A stretch of DNA of 64,000 nt from Micromonospora sp. WMMD961 (GCF_029626145.1 NZ_JARUBJ010000002.1:3321501-3385500), one strand, 5' to 3'. Counted from the stretch's first letter, positions 1 to 9,356 are shown. Notes: generated from the sequence alone by a model not told the origin. Made by a program: numbers and translations.

Positions 1-647
1 GTGACCGTGTCGGAGAGGGCGTACACCAGGTCCAGTCGATGTTCGACCAGGAGCACGGCGACCGCCCTGGGTAGCGCCCGCAGTACCTCGACCAGGTGGC
101 CGACCTCGACGGCGGACAGCCCGGACGCCGGTTCGTCGAGGAGCAGCAGGCGGGGGCGGCCGGCGAGGGCCATCGCGATCTCCAACTGGCGTCGTTGCCC
201 ATGCGCGAGGTGCCCGGCGGGCACCGCCGCGACGTCGGCGAGACCCATCTGATCCAGCAGCGGGCCTGCCCGGTGTTGTGCGGCACGCCGGCGTCCGCCG
301 GGCCACCACCTGCGCCGTGGGATGACCCGCGGCAACGCCGCGACCACGATGTTCTCCGTCGCGGTGAGCGTCGGGAAGACCGCCGGACGCTGGTGGATGC
401 GGTTGATGCCTCGTCGGGCACGGGCCGCAGGTCCCAACTGGCCTACGTCGCGCCCGTCGAAGCTCACCGTGCCGCGCTGCGGTCTCGTGGATCCGCCGAT
501 CACGTTGAGCAAAGTCGTCTTGCCGGCGCCGTTCGGGCCGATCAACGCGTGCCGCTGGCCGTCGTGGACGCGCAGGTCCACGCTGTCGAGTGCGGCGAGC
601 GAGCCGTACCGCACGCTGACACCCTGGGCTTCGAGCAGGCCGGTCAT
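1..647 (-). CDS. Branched-chain amino acid/amide ABC transporter ATP-binding protein, LivG type (3' end cut by window)
   Basis: Cytoplasmic ATPase subunit that would power the LivHM-type permeases encoded upstream. The ATG at 647 overlaps the livM stop as ATGA. The readable 215 residues contain Walker A GPNGAGKTT near residue 44, a Q-loop region (RIHQRPAVFPTLTATENI), a signature written LAHGQRRQLEIAMAL instead of the usual LSGGQ (LivG proteins commonly vary here) and Walker B RLLLLDEPASGL, followed by the H-loop region LLVEHRLDL. The reading frame is open to the window edge. A LivF partner would be expected just outside. Confident at family level; the substrate cannot be told from sequence (branched-chain amino acids, urea and short amides are all possible). 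Confidence 0.9.
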   Translation of the reverse strand, partial: MTGLLEAQGVSVRYGSLAALDSVDLRVHDGQRHALIGPNGAGKTTLLNVIGGSTRPQRGTVSFDGRDVGQLGPAARARRGINRIHQRPAVFPTLTATENIVVAALPRVIPRRRWWPGGRRRAAQHRAGPLLDQMGLADVAAVPAGHLAHGQRRQLEIAMALAGRPRLLLLDEPASGLSAVEVGHLVEVLRALPRAVAVLLVEHRLDLVYALSDTV

Positions 648-1654
648 CGGTGCGACTCCGCGACGGCGGCCTGCTCAGGAGCGGCGGGCTGGTGTGACAG
701 GGCCTCCGGCGGGCGCACCCTGCTCCGGACCCGGTTCACGCCGGTGGGCAGCAGGTAGACAGTGGCCACGAACAGCAGGCCCAGCACCAGCGGCGCATGC
801 CCGGGCAGCAGCCCGAACAACCAGTCCCGGGCAGCGATGACCAGCGCCGCGCCGACCAGGGCTCCGCCGACCGACGCGGTGCCGCCGATGACGACACCGA
901 GCAGCAGCAGCGCGGACGTGTCGAAGCCGAAGTCGGCGGGGGAGATGTACTGCTGGGCGACGACCAGGAGCGAGCCGGCGGCTCCGGCTATCGCCCCGGC
1001 GGCGATGTGCGCGCCGGAGAGGTACAGCGGCACCGGGTGCCCGCTGGCCCGCAGTCGGGCCTCGTCGTCGCGGCCGGCCCGCAGCAGCAGCCCGGCCCGG
1101 GTACGCAGCAGCACCAGCACCGCGCCGACCACCGCGGCCGCGACGACCAGCGCGTACAGGTAACGGGCCCGGTCGTTGGCGAGGACCGGGAGACCCCAGA
1201 ACGGGCGGACCGCGGCGATGCCGACCAACCCGTCGGTGCCACCGGTCACCGACCGCCACCGGCCGACGACGACGACGGCGAGTTCGCCGATCGCCAGCGT
1301 GATCATCAGGACGACCACCCCTCTGGCCTGCACGACGAGCGGCACGGTGAACGCGGCCAGCACCGCCCCGGCACCCGCCGCGACGGCGAGTTGCACGACG
1401 CCGACGTCCGAGACCTGGCTGCCGACCACGGCGCACGCGTAGGCGCCCGCCGCGTACGGCGCGGTCTGGCCGAGGGTCGGCAGCCCGGCGACGCCGGTGA
1501 GCAGGGCGACGCTCACCCCCACCAGGGCCAGCGCCAGCGTCCGGGCGAGGATCGCCGTGGTGTAGTCGTCGACCACCCAGGGCGCCACGACCAGGCCGGC
1601 CAGCACCAGGGCCGCGATGGCGCCTCGGGCCCGCCGGATCACCTCGTTCCTCAC
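644..1654 (-). CDS. Branched-chain amino acid/amide ABC transporter permease, LivM type
   Basis: Inner-membrane permease subunit. About 336 residues, the usual size for LivM. Many hydrophobic segments are visible, and the family-typical stretch QTAPYAAGAYACAVVG and the loop RARYLYALVVAA are recognisable. Start choice: the GTG at 1654 gives a GTGA overlap with the livH stop and sits 6 nt after a perfect GGAGG; an in-frame ATG lies 12 nt upstream at 1666 but would have no such ribosome site. The C-terminus (RPPEALSHQPAAPEQAAVAESHR) is a hydrophilic tail. It is the fourth gene of a five-gene chain in which every transporter gene overlaps the next by 4 bp, which implies translational coupling. 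Confidence 0.9.
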   Translation of the reverse strand: MRNEVIRRARGAIAALVLAGLVVAPWVVDDYTTAILARTLALALVGVSVALLTGVAGLPTLGQTAPYAAGAYACAVVGSQVSDVGVVQLAVAAGAGAVLAAFTVPLVVQARGVVVLMITLAIGELAVVVVGRWRSVTGGTDGLVGIAAVRPFWGLPVLANDRARYLYALVVAAAVVGAVLVLLRTRAGLLLRAGRDDEARLRASGHPVPLYLSGAHIAAGAIAGAAGSLLVVAQQYISPADFGFDTSALLLLGVVIGGTASVGGALVGAALVIAARDWLFGLLPGHAPLVLGLLFVATVYLLPTGVNRVRSRVRPPEALSHQPAAPEQAAVAESHR

Positions 1655-2547
1655 GTCGTCCTCCATCTGCTGGCCAGGCCACGTGCCCGCACCGCCAGCA
1701 CCGCCGCCATGGCGGCGAAGAGCAGGAACGGCGCGGCGGACGGCAGCAGCGCCACCCCCAGCGTCTGGATCTCGCCGATCGCGAGCGCGGCAAGCAGCGT
1801 GCCCCCCATCGAGCCGAGACCACCGAGGACGACGACTACCAGCGACAGCAGCAGCACGGTGTCGGCGGTGTCGGTGCCGGGGCCGATGATGGGCGCGCCC
1901 AGGACCCCGGCCGCGCCCGCCAGCGCACCCGCGGCGGCGAGCACACCGGCGCGGATCCACGCGGGGCTCACGCCCAGGCAGGCGACCATCTCCGCGTCGT
2001 CGACGGCCGCGCGGACCAGCATCCCGGCCCGGGTGCGTCGCACCACCAGGTAGAGCGCGGCGGCGATCACCGCGGCGACGACGATGAAGACCAGCCGGTA
2101 CGCGGCATAGCGGTGACCGGCGACCACCACCGACCCCTCCAGCGCGGCGGGCACCTGGACCTGCGGGTCGTCCGGACCGAAGCCGGCGACGAGCAGGCTA
2201 CCGCCGGCCAGCGCCACACCGAACGTCAGCAGCGCCTGACTCAGGTGGTTGCCGGCGGCGACCGGAGCGAGCAGACCGGCGAGGAGCACACCCGCCGCCG
2301 CGGCGGCCAGCACGCCGACGCCCAGCGCCACCGCCAGACTCGCCCAGCCACCGTCGAGCAGCGCCGCGGCGGTGTACCCGCCGATCGCGTAGAGCATGCC
2401 GTGCGCCAGGTTGAGGATGTTGGCGACGCCGAAACAGAGAACCAGGCCCGACGCGGCGACGAACACGAGCAGCCCGTAGGCGACTCCGTCCAGCGCCGGT
2501 ATCAGGTACGGGTCGATCCGGTTCGTGCCGGCCGCCACCGCGATCAC
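1651..2547 (-). CDS. Branched-chain amino acid/amide ABC transporter permease, LivH type
   Basis: Inner-membrane permease that pairs with the LivM-type protein. 298 residues. The diagnostic LivH segment GVAYGLLVFVAASGL followed by VANILNLAHGMLYAIGGY is present near the N-terminus, and the C-terminal VVLGGLGSMGGTLLAA motif typical of the family follows. It starts at GTG 2547 in a GTGA overlap with the stop of the upstream binding-protein gene. All transporter components follow the sensor kinase and roadblock genes on the same strand, so import may be part of the same sensing circuit (inference). Confidence 0.92.
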   Translation of the reverse strand: MIAVAAGTNRIDPYLIPALDGVAYGLLVFVAASGLVLCFGVANILNLAHGMLYAIGGYTAAALLDGGWASLAVALGVGVLAAAAAGVLLAGLLAPVAAGNHLSQALLTFGVALAGGSLLVAGFGPDDPQVQVPAALEGSVVVAGHRYAAYRLVFIVVAAVIAAALYLVVRRTRAGMLVRAAVDDAEMVACLGVSPAWIRAGVLAAAGALAGAAGVLGAPIIGPGTDTADTVLLLSLVVVVLGGLGSMGGTLLAALAIGEIQTLGVALLPSAAPFLLFAAMAAVLAVRARGLASRWRTT

Positions 2548-3737
2548 CGGCCGACGGTCGCGAGGTCACCCACGACGGTGTTGGACAGCGCCCGGCCGTC
2601 CTGGCGGACCTGCCGCAGGTACCACTTCTGCACCGGCGAGTGCGTGCTGGTGGAGAACTGCCAGGTGCCGCGCGGGCTGGCGATCTGGCCGAGCGTGCCG
2701 ATGGCCGTGTTGATGGCTTCCGGGGTCGGGTCGTTCCCGGCGGCGCCGATCGCCCGGTCCAACACCGCCGCGGCGTCGTACGAGGCGAGCGCGTACGTCG
2801 TCGGCGAACCGTCGTGCTTGGCCTTCCACGCCGCCACGAAGGCCCGGTTCTCCGCGTTGTCGAGGTCCGGCGAGTAGTTGAGCACCGAGTAGATGCCCCG
2901 GGCCGCGTCGCCCTGCGCGTTGAGCACTCCGCCCTCGGTGAGGAACCCGGCCGCGTACAGCGGGACGTCCTTGATCTCGGACTGCGCGTACTGCTTGACG
3001 AAGTCGACGGCAGCGCTGCCGGCGTAGAAGGTGAAGACGGCAGCCGCCCCGGAGGCCTTGATGCGGGCGAAGTACGGGGTGAAGTTCGTGGTCGCCGGGA
3101 ACGGGGTGAAGGTCGTCTTACCGTCGGAGTTCGCGAGCTTCCCGCCGATCTTTCCGAACGCCTCGGTGAACCCCCGCAGCTCGTCCCAGCCGCCCTGGTA
3201 GTCCGGGCCGATCGCGTACACCGAGCCCTGCACGTTGTCCCGGACGTGTTGGGCGATCGCCGCTCCGGGCTCGTCGGACAGATACGAGGTGTGCCAGACG
3301 CGGGAGACGTCCTTGAGCTCGGGTCGCCCGTTGGAGCCGACGAGGGGCACCTTGGTCTCGTCGAGCAGCGGGACGACTCCGGCTACCGAGCCGCCGCCGA
3401 CGATGCCGGTGAGCGCGGAGACCCGGTCCTGCTTGAGCAGTTTGGTCGCCGCCGGGACGGCGGTCTGGGCGCCGTTGCCCTCGTCCGCGACGACCAGGTC
3501 GACCTGTCGGCCGCCGAGCTTGCCGTCGTGGGTGTCGAGGTAGAGCTGGAAACCGTCGCGGATCTCCGTACCGACCGCCTGGTACGTCCCGGACAGGGAC
3601 GCGAGCAGGCCGATCTTTATCGAGCCGCCGGCGCTCGTTCCCGGCGCGTCGTCGCCGCAGGCCGCGCTGCCGGTCAGGACGACCGCGAGCAGTGCGGCGG
3701 TGAGGGCACGGCTGCGCCCAGGGGTGGTGAGAGGCAT
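2544..3737 (-). CDS. ABC transporter substrate-binding lipoprotein, LivK/amide-binding type
   Basis: Extracellular lipid-anchored receptor for the transporter. 397 residues. A lipoprotein signal peptide ends in the lipobox LTGSAAC (Cys about residue 27), followed by a Gly/Ser/Thr linker and the type I periplasmic-binding fold opening SIKIGLLASLSGTYQAVG, characteristic of the LivJ/amide family. Residues EGNGAQTAVPAATKLLKQDRVSALTG fit the ligand-cleft region. GGAGACGAC precedes the ATG at 3737. A 49-bp gap separates it from the roadblock gene, making it the third gene of the apparent operon. The ligand is unknown; family members bind branched-chain amino acids, urea, amides or aromatic compounds. 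Confidence 0.9.
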   Translation of the reverse strand: MPLTTPGRSRALTAALLAVVLTGSAACGDDAPGTSAGGSIKIGLLASLSGTYQAVGTEIRDGFQLYLDTHDGKLGGRQVDLVVADEGNGAQTAVPAATKLLKQDRVSALTGIVGGGSVAGVVPLLDETKVPLVGSNGRPELKDVSRVWHTSYLSDEPGAAIAQHVRDNVQGSVYAIGPDYQGGWDELRGFTEAFGKIGGKLANSDGKTTFTPFPATTNFTPYFARIKASGAAAVFTFYAGSAAVDFVKQYAQSEIKDVPLYAAGFLTEGGVLNAQGDAARGIYSVLNYSPDLDNAENRAFVAAWKAKHDGSPTTYALASYDAAAVLDRAIGAAGNDPTPEAINTAIGTLGQIASPRGTWQFSTSTHSPVQKWYLRQVRQDGRALSNTVVGDLATVGR

Positions 3738-3786
3738 GTCGTCTCCAGAGGGAAGGAAGGTCTCCGGCGTGGGGGCGCCGGGGTTG

Positions 3787-4191
3787 TCAGCGGCTGCGGG
3801 CGAGTGCCGCCCGGGCCGCGGGGGTGAGGGCGTCGCCGATGCGGTTGGCCAGCTCGGTCATCTCGTAGGAGACCTTGCCGACGTCGCACTCGGGCGCGGC
3901 GAGCACCAGCAGCGAGGCACCGTCGTTGAAGGCCATCGAGAACATGAATCCGCCCTCGAGCTGCGTGACGTTGGAGATCACCGCGCCGGCGTCGAAGAAG
4001 GCCGCCGCCCCGCGCAGCAGGCTGACCAGCCCGCTGCCCGTCGCGGCCAACTGGTCGGCCCGGTCCGGTGGCAGGTCGCGGGTGGCGGCGACCATCAGGC
4101 CGTCGCTGGAGATGGCGATCGCATGGCTGACCTCGCTGGCGCGGGCGGCGAAGTTGTCCAGCAGCCAGCCGAGGTCCTGTTGGTCGTTCAC
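3787..4191 (-). CDS. Roadblock/LC7-domain protein (conservon CvnB-like)
   Basis: Small cytoplasmic roadblock/LC7 protein of 134 residues. In Streptomyces conservons the CvnB protein pairs with a CvnA sensor kinase, a DUF742 protein and a small GTPase. The sequence shows the family pattern: N-terminal LDNFAARASEVSHAIAISSDGL, then RADQLAATGSGLVSLL and a beta-strand GGFMFSMAFNDGASLLVLA. Start chosen at GTG 4191 because AGGAGAG lies 6 nt upstream; a longer reading to 4254 would run into the kinase gene. The gap to the kinase stop is 16 bp. Unlike a complete conservon, no DUF742 or GTPase gene follows; the next genes are the ABC transporter. Confidence 0.9.
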   Translation of the reverse strand: MNDQQDLGWLLDNFAARASEVSHAIAISSDGLMVAATRDLPPDRADQLAATGSGLVSLLRGAAAFFDAGAVISNVTQLEGGFMFSMAFNDGASLLVLAAPECDVGKVSYEMTELANRIGDALTPAARAALARSR

Positions 4192-4207
4192 GTGCTCTCC
4201 TGTCGCG

Positions 4208-6673
4208 TCATTTGTTGCCGAGGTTGATCGGGGTGCGTCGCCGGTTCGCCACACCCCGCGCGTACGCGGCCATCGCCGTCGCCACCTGGGCCGGGTCGCG
4301 GTACTCGGATCTCTGTTGCTGCTGGGGCACGGTCACGCCGCCGGGCACGAGATGCCGTTGTGGCTGTCGTTTGGGTAGACCGGAGTTGGTGGTCGTGGCG
4401 ACGTCGGGGGTGGTCGCCTGGGCGGCGGTGCGCCAGGCGTCGTCGGCGGGGCTGGACCACTCCCGGTTCTGGTGGCCGTCGACGACGTCGCTCTGGAACC
4501 AGTGGTTGACCTGTTCGAAGATGAGCAGCTCCTCGGTGGGCGCATCACCCCGGTCCGGGGGTGGGGCAGCCGGTCGGAACACCGGCGCCGCGGGCAGGGT
4601 CCGCTCGGCCGGTGGGTGCCCGGCGGTGGGCTCGGGGCGCGGGTGGTACGGCGGTGGGGCGCTGGTCGTGCGGGCCGCCCGCCGGGAGAGCCGTCCGGGT
4701 GCGAGCAGGTACTCCTCCGGCGGCAGCGATCGGATGATCGCCGCGGGGAGCGTCGCTTCGGCGAGGGTGCCGCGTCGGGGCCCGCGTCGCAGTTGGACGG
4801 TGGCGCCCAGCCGTTGTGCGAGCTGACCCACGACGACCAGTCCCATCGCCCGTACGGCGGCGACGTCGATGGCCGGTGGGCGGGCCAACAGCTCGTTGAG
4901 CTGCTGCATCCGCTGGGGCGACAGCCCGACGCCCTCGTCGCTGATCTGGATGATGACGCGGTCGCCCAGGCTTCGCCCGCTCACCCAGGTCTCACTGCCC
5001 GGCGGCGAGTACGTCGTCGCGTTGTCCATGAGTTCGGCGAGCAGGTGCACGACCTCGTCGACCGTCTTGGCCGCCACCGCGACGTCCCCGTCGATCATGC
5101 CGAGTCGGATCCGCGCGTAGTGCTCGATCTGGGACAGCGCCGCCTGGAGCACCTGTTGCAGAGGGACGTCGCGCTGGCGTACGCGACCGACGCCGACGCC
5201 GCCGAGCACCAGCAGGCTCGCGTTGATCCGTCCCATCCGGGTCGCCAGGTTGTCCAGCGTGTACAGCTGGTGGAGCCGGTCGGGGTCGGTCTCGTCCCGT
5301 TCGACCAGATCGACCTGGGCCAGGACGGCATCGACGAGTCGCTGTTCGCGGCGGCTCAGGTGGATGAAGATGTCGGCGGTGTTGGCGCGCATGACGGCCT
5401 GCTCGGCGGCGGTCCGTACGGCGGCCTGGTGGACCGCGCTGAACGCCTGGCCCAGTTCGCCGATCTCGTCGTCGCTGGACGGTTCGAGGGCGGCGGTGGA
5501 CTGCTGACGGGCCAGCTTGTCCGGGTCGACGGCGGCGCTGCCCGGTTGCTGGAGCTGCGCCACCACGGCGGGGAGCTGTTCGAACGCCACCGCGTTCGCC
5601 GCGTCCCGCAGGCGACGCAGGCGGCGGGTGATCTGCCGCGCGACGAGCCAGGTCACCAGCGCGGTGAGGATCAGCGCCAGCAGGACGCCGACGGCCTCGG
5701 CGACGGCTCGGCGGCGTTGGTCGGCGTGCGCGGCCCGCACGTCGTCACGGACCGCGGCGTCGACCCGTGCCCGCAGGTCGGCCAGGCGGGCGGCACGGGT
5801 CTGCGTGGTGGACACCCAACTGCCGGTCTCCAGTTGCAACCGTGAGCCCGGCTGGGCCCGGGACACCTCGTCCTGCATCCGCTGCAGGGTGAGCGCCTCC
5901 TTGCCGGTGCCGGCCTGCTCCCACCAACTGCTCCACTCGGGTGGGGCCAGGGCCAGGAACGACAGGCTCGACTCGGTGTAGCTGGTACGGGCGGCGGTGA
6001 TGTCCTGCTGCATGGCCGGGGTCAGTTCGCCGCCCGCGACGGTCCGCAGCACCGCGACCTGCTGCTGGCCGATCGCCTCGGCCGACTTCGACAGCGCCGC
6101 CGAGGCGCGGATCCCGTCGGCGAGTTGGGCGTCGACCACGCCGTGCGAGACAGCTTCCCGAAAGTTGATCAGATCAGCGATCGCGATGCGGTAGCTGAAG
6201 GTCATCGCCGACACCGACGCGTGCGTCGCCGTGCGTACCTGGGTGCGCAGCGGGGCGAGCCCGTCCAGGGCCGCGTCGATGCGGCGAAGGAGGTCCCGGT
6301 TGGCGTCGGTCTCGGCGGTCAGTCGCCCTCGCTGCCCCCGGTAGCGGCTGACCGCGTCGTCGGTGGCGGCCATCTCCGCGCCGAAGGTGTCCTGCTGCTC
6401 CGGCGCGCCGTAGGTGAGCAGGTCCGCGGCGGCAATCCGTTCGCGTTGCAGGCGGTAGGCGAGGTCACCGGCCTCGGCGCCGACCTGTGCCAGGATCCGC
6501 AGGTCGCTGGCACGGGCCGTCTGGCGAGCGCTCTCGGTCAGCGCGAGCCCGGCGAAGCCGATCACGGCGACCAGCGGTGCCGCGACGATGAGGCGCATCC
6601 GGCCGGCTATCTTCCAACCGCGTCGGCGGGTCGGGTAGGGTCTGGCCGCGTGGGACCGGGTGCTCGACGCCAA
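4208..6673 (-). CDS. Nitrate/nitrite-sensing (NIT) domain sensor histidine kinase, CvnA-like
   Basis: Membrane sensor kinase of 821 residues, first gene of the operon. Order: cytoplasmic tail, TM helix (RLIVAAPLVAVIGFAGLAL), long extracytoplasmic NIT-type helical sensor (about 50-310), second TM (VGVLLALILTALVTWLVA), HAMP-like linker, helical dimerisation segment (about 430-500), HATPase domain with N-box ELMDNATTYSPPGS and G1 DEGVGLS, then a Pro-rich tail of about 170 residues. Start: TTG 6673 preceded by GGGAG at 6 nt. In related kinases the dimerisation helix carries LDHLATRMRR; here it reads LDNLATRMGR with Asn475 in place of His, which may affect phosphorylation. Family is secure; the ligand is unknown. 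Confidence 0.88.
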   Translation of the reverse strand: MASSTRSHAARPYPTRRRGWKIAGRMRLIVAAPLVAVIGFAGLALTESARQTARASDLRILAQVGAEAGDLAYRLQRERIAAADLLTYGAPEQQDTFGAEMAATDDAVSRYRGQRGRLTAETDANRDLLRRIDAALDGLAPLRTQVRTATHASVSAMTFSYRIAIADLINFREAVSHGVVDAQLADGIRASAALSKSAEAIGQQQVAVLRTVAGGELTPAMQQDITAARTSYTESSLSFLALAPPEWSSWWEQAGTGKEALTLQRMQDEVSRAQPGSRLQLETGSWVSTTQTRAARLADLRARVDAAVRDDVRAAHADQRRRAVAEAVGVLLALILTALVTWLVARQITRRLRRLRDAANAVAFEQLPAVVAQLQQPGSAAVDPDKLARQQSTAALEPSSDDEIGELGQAFSAVHQAAVRTAAEQAVMRANTADIFIHLSRREQRLVDAVLAQVDLVERDETDPDRLHQLYTLDNLATRMGRINASLLVLGGVGVGRVRQRDVPLQQVLQAALSQIEHYARIRLGMIDGDVAVAAKTVDEVVHLLAELMDNATTYSPPGSETWVSGRSLGDRVIIQISDEGVGLSPQRMQQLNELLARPPAIDVAAVRAMGLVVVGQLAQRLGATVQLRRGPRRGTLAEATLPAAIIRSLPPEEYLLAPGRLSRRAARTTSAPPPYHPRPEPTAGHPPAERTLPAAPVFRPAAPPPDRGDAPTEELLIFEQVNHWFQSDVVDGHQNREWSSPADDAWRTAAQATTPDVATTTNSGLPKRQPQRHLVPGGVTVPQQQQRSEYRDPAQVATAMAAYARGVANRRRTPINLGNK

Positions 6674-6851
6674 GATTGACTCCCACGACTCGTCGATGAC
6701 GGTCTATCCGCACCTTGCCGAATGCAAGTCTCATTCGGCCGGAAGCGACGCTCGTAGACCAGACCTGGCCGTGGTACAAACTGCCCGTACCAGCATCTGT
6801 ACCCAACGTCAGCAACCGGTGACGCCCTGAGGTCGAGGCGGATCCGTGTGG

Positions 6852-7370
6852 TCAGCGCTGGTCGTCGTGGGGGTCGGAGGGCGGCCGTCGCCGCTGCGTG
6901 CCGTCCGGCGTCTGCCATCGCTGTGCGTCGCCCGATTCGCCCGGCTCGGCTGGGCCGTTGAGCACCTGGCCGATCAGCTCACGCAGCTCGTCGATCGCGT
7001 CCACCACGGCGCCCGGGTCACGCGCGTCGCGCCGATCACGCTGACGCGGCACCGCTTGCTGCGGCTGATGCGGTGGCGATTCGCGGGGGCCTCGGCGACC
7101 GTCTGCCGCCAACTGTTCGGCGGCCACCTGTGGCCACAGCGCCGCGAGCCGGCCGCCGGTGCCGAGCACGTCGTCGCAGCGCAGCGCGAACTCGTGACTG
7201 CCGAACCGGCGACCCGACTCGACCGCCGCGACCGTCTCCCGGCTGAACCGCACCAGGTCCGCCAGGGCTCGCTGGGTCAGGCCCCGTCGGACCCGGCAGT
7301 CGCGCAGTTCCCATCGGAACCGCTGACTGGCCGCGGAGTGAGCAGAGCTCGACGGGGACGTGTGCTCCAT
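6852..7370 (-). CDS. XRE-family helix-turn-helix regulator
   Basis: DNA-binding protein of about 172 residues. The HTH occupies about residues 17-65 (RFRWELRDCRVRRGLTQRAL, then VRFSRETVAAVESGRRF), the order expected of a lambda-Cro/XRE fold. The remainder is charged, rich in Arg/Pro and probably disordered, with one helix (AVVDAIDELRELIGQVL). Start chosen at ATG 7370, preceded by AAGGTGAGCGC; the frame remains open upstream to 7439. It is isolated between the divergently controlled kinase operon and the P450 gene, so its targets cannot be told from context. Confidence 0.8.
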   Translation of the reverse strand: MEHTSPSSSAHSAASQRFRWELRDCRVRRGLTQRALADLVRFSRETVAAVESGRRFGSHEFALRCDDVLGTGGRLAALWPQVAAEQLAADGRRGPRESPPHQPQQAVPRQRDRRDARDPGAVVDAIDELRELIGQVLNGPAEPGESGDAQRWQTPDGTQRRRPPSDPHDDQR

Positions 7371-7607
7371 GCGCTCACCTTCGTGGCTACGGGAATCAGC
7401 AACGGACGCCAGATCGGGATTGGCGGATGAGCTGAACATTCATAGAGGGCAATTCTTAACCCAGGAAGCGATGGGTGTGAAGACGTTCGCCGACATCGAT
7501 CGTCGGGCAAAGCGGGAAGGATGCGTGCCGGACCGGTTGCCTGTGCCCGTGGGGCCGCCAACGCGACCCGCGCCACCCTCGGTCCGGCGGGCTGACGCTC
7601 GCTCACG

Positions 7608-8900
7608 TCACGCGGCGTGCGCTTCGGCGGCGACCTCGCCACGCGAAGCCGGGATGTCGGTGGGCGTCCCGGCGTCGATTGTCGCGAGCAACGTGCGGTG
7701 CGCACGGAATGCGACATTCGGCTTGTACGAGCGCTGCTGCTCGTTCGCGAGGCGTAGGCCGGGAATGGCGTCGGTGAGCCGGGTGACGGCTATCTCGGCC
7801 TCCAGTCTCGCCAATCCCGCTCCGATGCAGAAATGTGGTCCGTGGCCGAACGACAGGTGATTGCCCACGTCCGCCCGCTGTGGATGAAACCGGTCCGGGT
7901 GGGCGAACACCGCGGGGTCGCGGTTCGCGGCTCCGATCAGCAGCAGGCAACGCGCGCCCGCCGGGATCGTCACCGTTCCCAGGGTCACGTCCCGGCTGGT
8001 CACCCGCAGCCAGCCGTCGATGGCGGGCGCGAACCGGAGCGTCTCGCTCACGAACGCGGGGACGCTCGCCGGGGCCGCGGCCAGAGCGGACCAGCGCTGC
8101 GGGGTGGACAGTGCCTGGTCGAGGGCGTGCGCGAGTAGCCCGGCGGTGGTCTCGTGGCCGGCGACCAGGAGGTTGAAGGCCAGGCTCGCCACCTCGGACA
8201 CCGTCAGCACCGTGTCGTCGTCGTCCCGGTAGGCCAGGGCGCGGCTGATGAAGTCGTCCCCCTGGTGCCCGCTGTCCACCCGCCGGCGGACAAGCTCCTC
8301 GCAGTAGTGCCAGAACTCGAGCAGATCCCGTGCCAGGCGTACCTGTTCGGCCGGGTCGGGCTGCCCCCACACGAGGGCGATCTGGCCGTCGGCCCAACTC
8401 CTGATCCGCCCGATGTCGGCGTCGGGCACCCCGAGAATGTCGAGGACCACCAGCAGGGGTAGCTCGGTGGCGAACTCCGGGATCAGGTCGACCTGGTCAC
8501 CCTGGCGGGCGGCGAGCCGGGACACCAGCTGGTCGACCCTGCGTCGCACTATCGCGCCGTAGTCGGCCTCGACCCGCTCGCCGGTGTTCGCGAAGGTCGC
8601 CCGGAGCGCCCGACGGGTGCGGGGGTGCACCGGCGGGTCCGCGGCGGCCGTTGTGGGCGGCGCGTCGATCTGCACGAGTACGCTCATCGCCTCCGGGCAC
8701 ACCTCGTAGACCGGGGCGAGGGTGAGGGTGCTTCCGAACGTCGCCACGTCGGCGAGGGCCCGCCGGACGTCGGCGTGCCTGCTGATCAACCACAGACCCA
8801 GATCCTCGGCGTAGTGCACCCCGTCAGGATCGTCGAGAATGCGCTGCCAGATACTTGCCGGATCGGTGAGATAGATCCCGGCGAACGGATTCAACCGCAT
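7608..8900 (-). CDS. Cytochrome P450
   Basis: Soluble bacterial heme-thiolate monooxygenase of 430 residues, the normal length. Motifs: I-helix oxygen-binding groove VAGHETTAG, ExxR in the K-helix (SETLR), and the heme-binding loop LSFGHGPHFCIGAGLA with ligand Cys358. The start ATG at 8900 has a near-perfect AGGAGG ribosome site. No ferredoxin or ferredoxin reductase gene is adjacent, so it must draw electrons from partners elsewhere. No biosynthetic cluster surrounds it, so a stand-alone role in secondary metabolism or xenobiotic oxidation is as likely as any; the substrate is unknown. Confidence 0.93.
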   Translation of the reverse strand: MRLNPFAGIYLTDPASIWQRILDDPDGVHYAEDLGLWLISRHADVRRALADVATFGSTLTLAPVYEVCPEAMSVLVQIDAPPTTAAADPPVHPRTRRALRATFANTGERVEADYGAIVRRRVDQLVSRLAARQGDQVDLIPEFATELPLLVVLDILGVPDADIGRIRSWADGQIALVWGQPDPAEQVRLARDLLEFWHYCEELVRRRVDSGHQGDDFISRALAYRDDDDTVLTVSEVASLAFNLLVAGHETTAGLLAHALDQALSTPQRWSALAAAPASVPAFVSETLRFAPAIDGWLRVTSRDVTLGTVTIPAGARCLLLIGAANRDPAVFAHPDRFHPQRADVGNHLSFGHGPHFCIGAGLARLEAEIAVTRLTDAIPGLRLANEQQRSYKPNVAFRAHRTLLATIDAGTPTDIPASRGEVAAEAHAA

Positions 8901-9287
8901 GGAACGCCTCCTGATGCACGCGGCGCGAAACCGGCAGCGCCCCCATTCAACGATCCATGTCAGTTGGACCGATAATGGCGCGCATCTGCCTATTGCCCTT
9001 TACGGTGCGCTGAGCGGCTGCACAAGTCAAGATTGAACAACGTCTATTTAATGCGCGACATAATGCGAGTTGCAACGGACAGTTGAATCCGGCTTGATGC
9101 AACTTGCGAGTCGGGCCTTGTCGGCGGTGACCACTCAACGGTCAGGGGCGGACGACCGGCCATGACGGACGCTGGACTCGACGTGCCGCTCTCCCTCATG
9201 ACCGGAAGAACGATCTTCCTGCCGCTGGGTGACGTCGGCCTCCGGTCGCGGTCCCGACAGGAGGGCGCCGCGACGACGCCCAACCGG
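8901..9287. other. Intergenic stretch between P450 start and GH2 terminator
   Basis: This region is clearly less GC-rich around 8960-9110 than its surroundings, as expected for promoter DNA upstream of the P450 gene. I see no convincing coding region: a 63-codon minus-strand frame at 8947-9138 lacks a ribosome site and codon bias. No clean -35/-10 pair was assigned. Confidence 0.4.
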
Positions 9288-9320
9288 CGAGGGGCCTCCG
9301 GCCTGGCCGGAGGCCCCTCG
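9288..9320 (-). terminator. Strong GC hairpin after the GH2 gene
   Basis: Arms CGAGGGGCCTCCGGCC and GGCCGGAGGCCCCTCG are perfectly complementary over 16 bp around one central base. It lies 37 bp past the GH2 stop codon. There is no long U-tract, which is usual for actinobacterial terminators. Confidence 0.75.
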
Positions 9321-9356
9321 CGACGTCCTCTCGTGGCGAACTGCCCTCGTACGCGG

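Noticed and set aside
8947..9138. 63-codon minus-strand frame upstream of the P450 gene
   Set aside because: It lies in AT-richer promoter-like DNA with no ribosome site or recognisable sequence.
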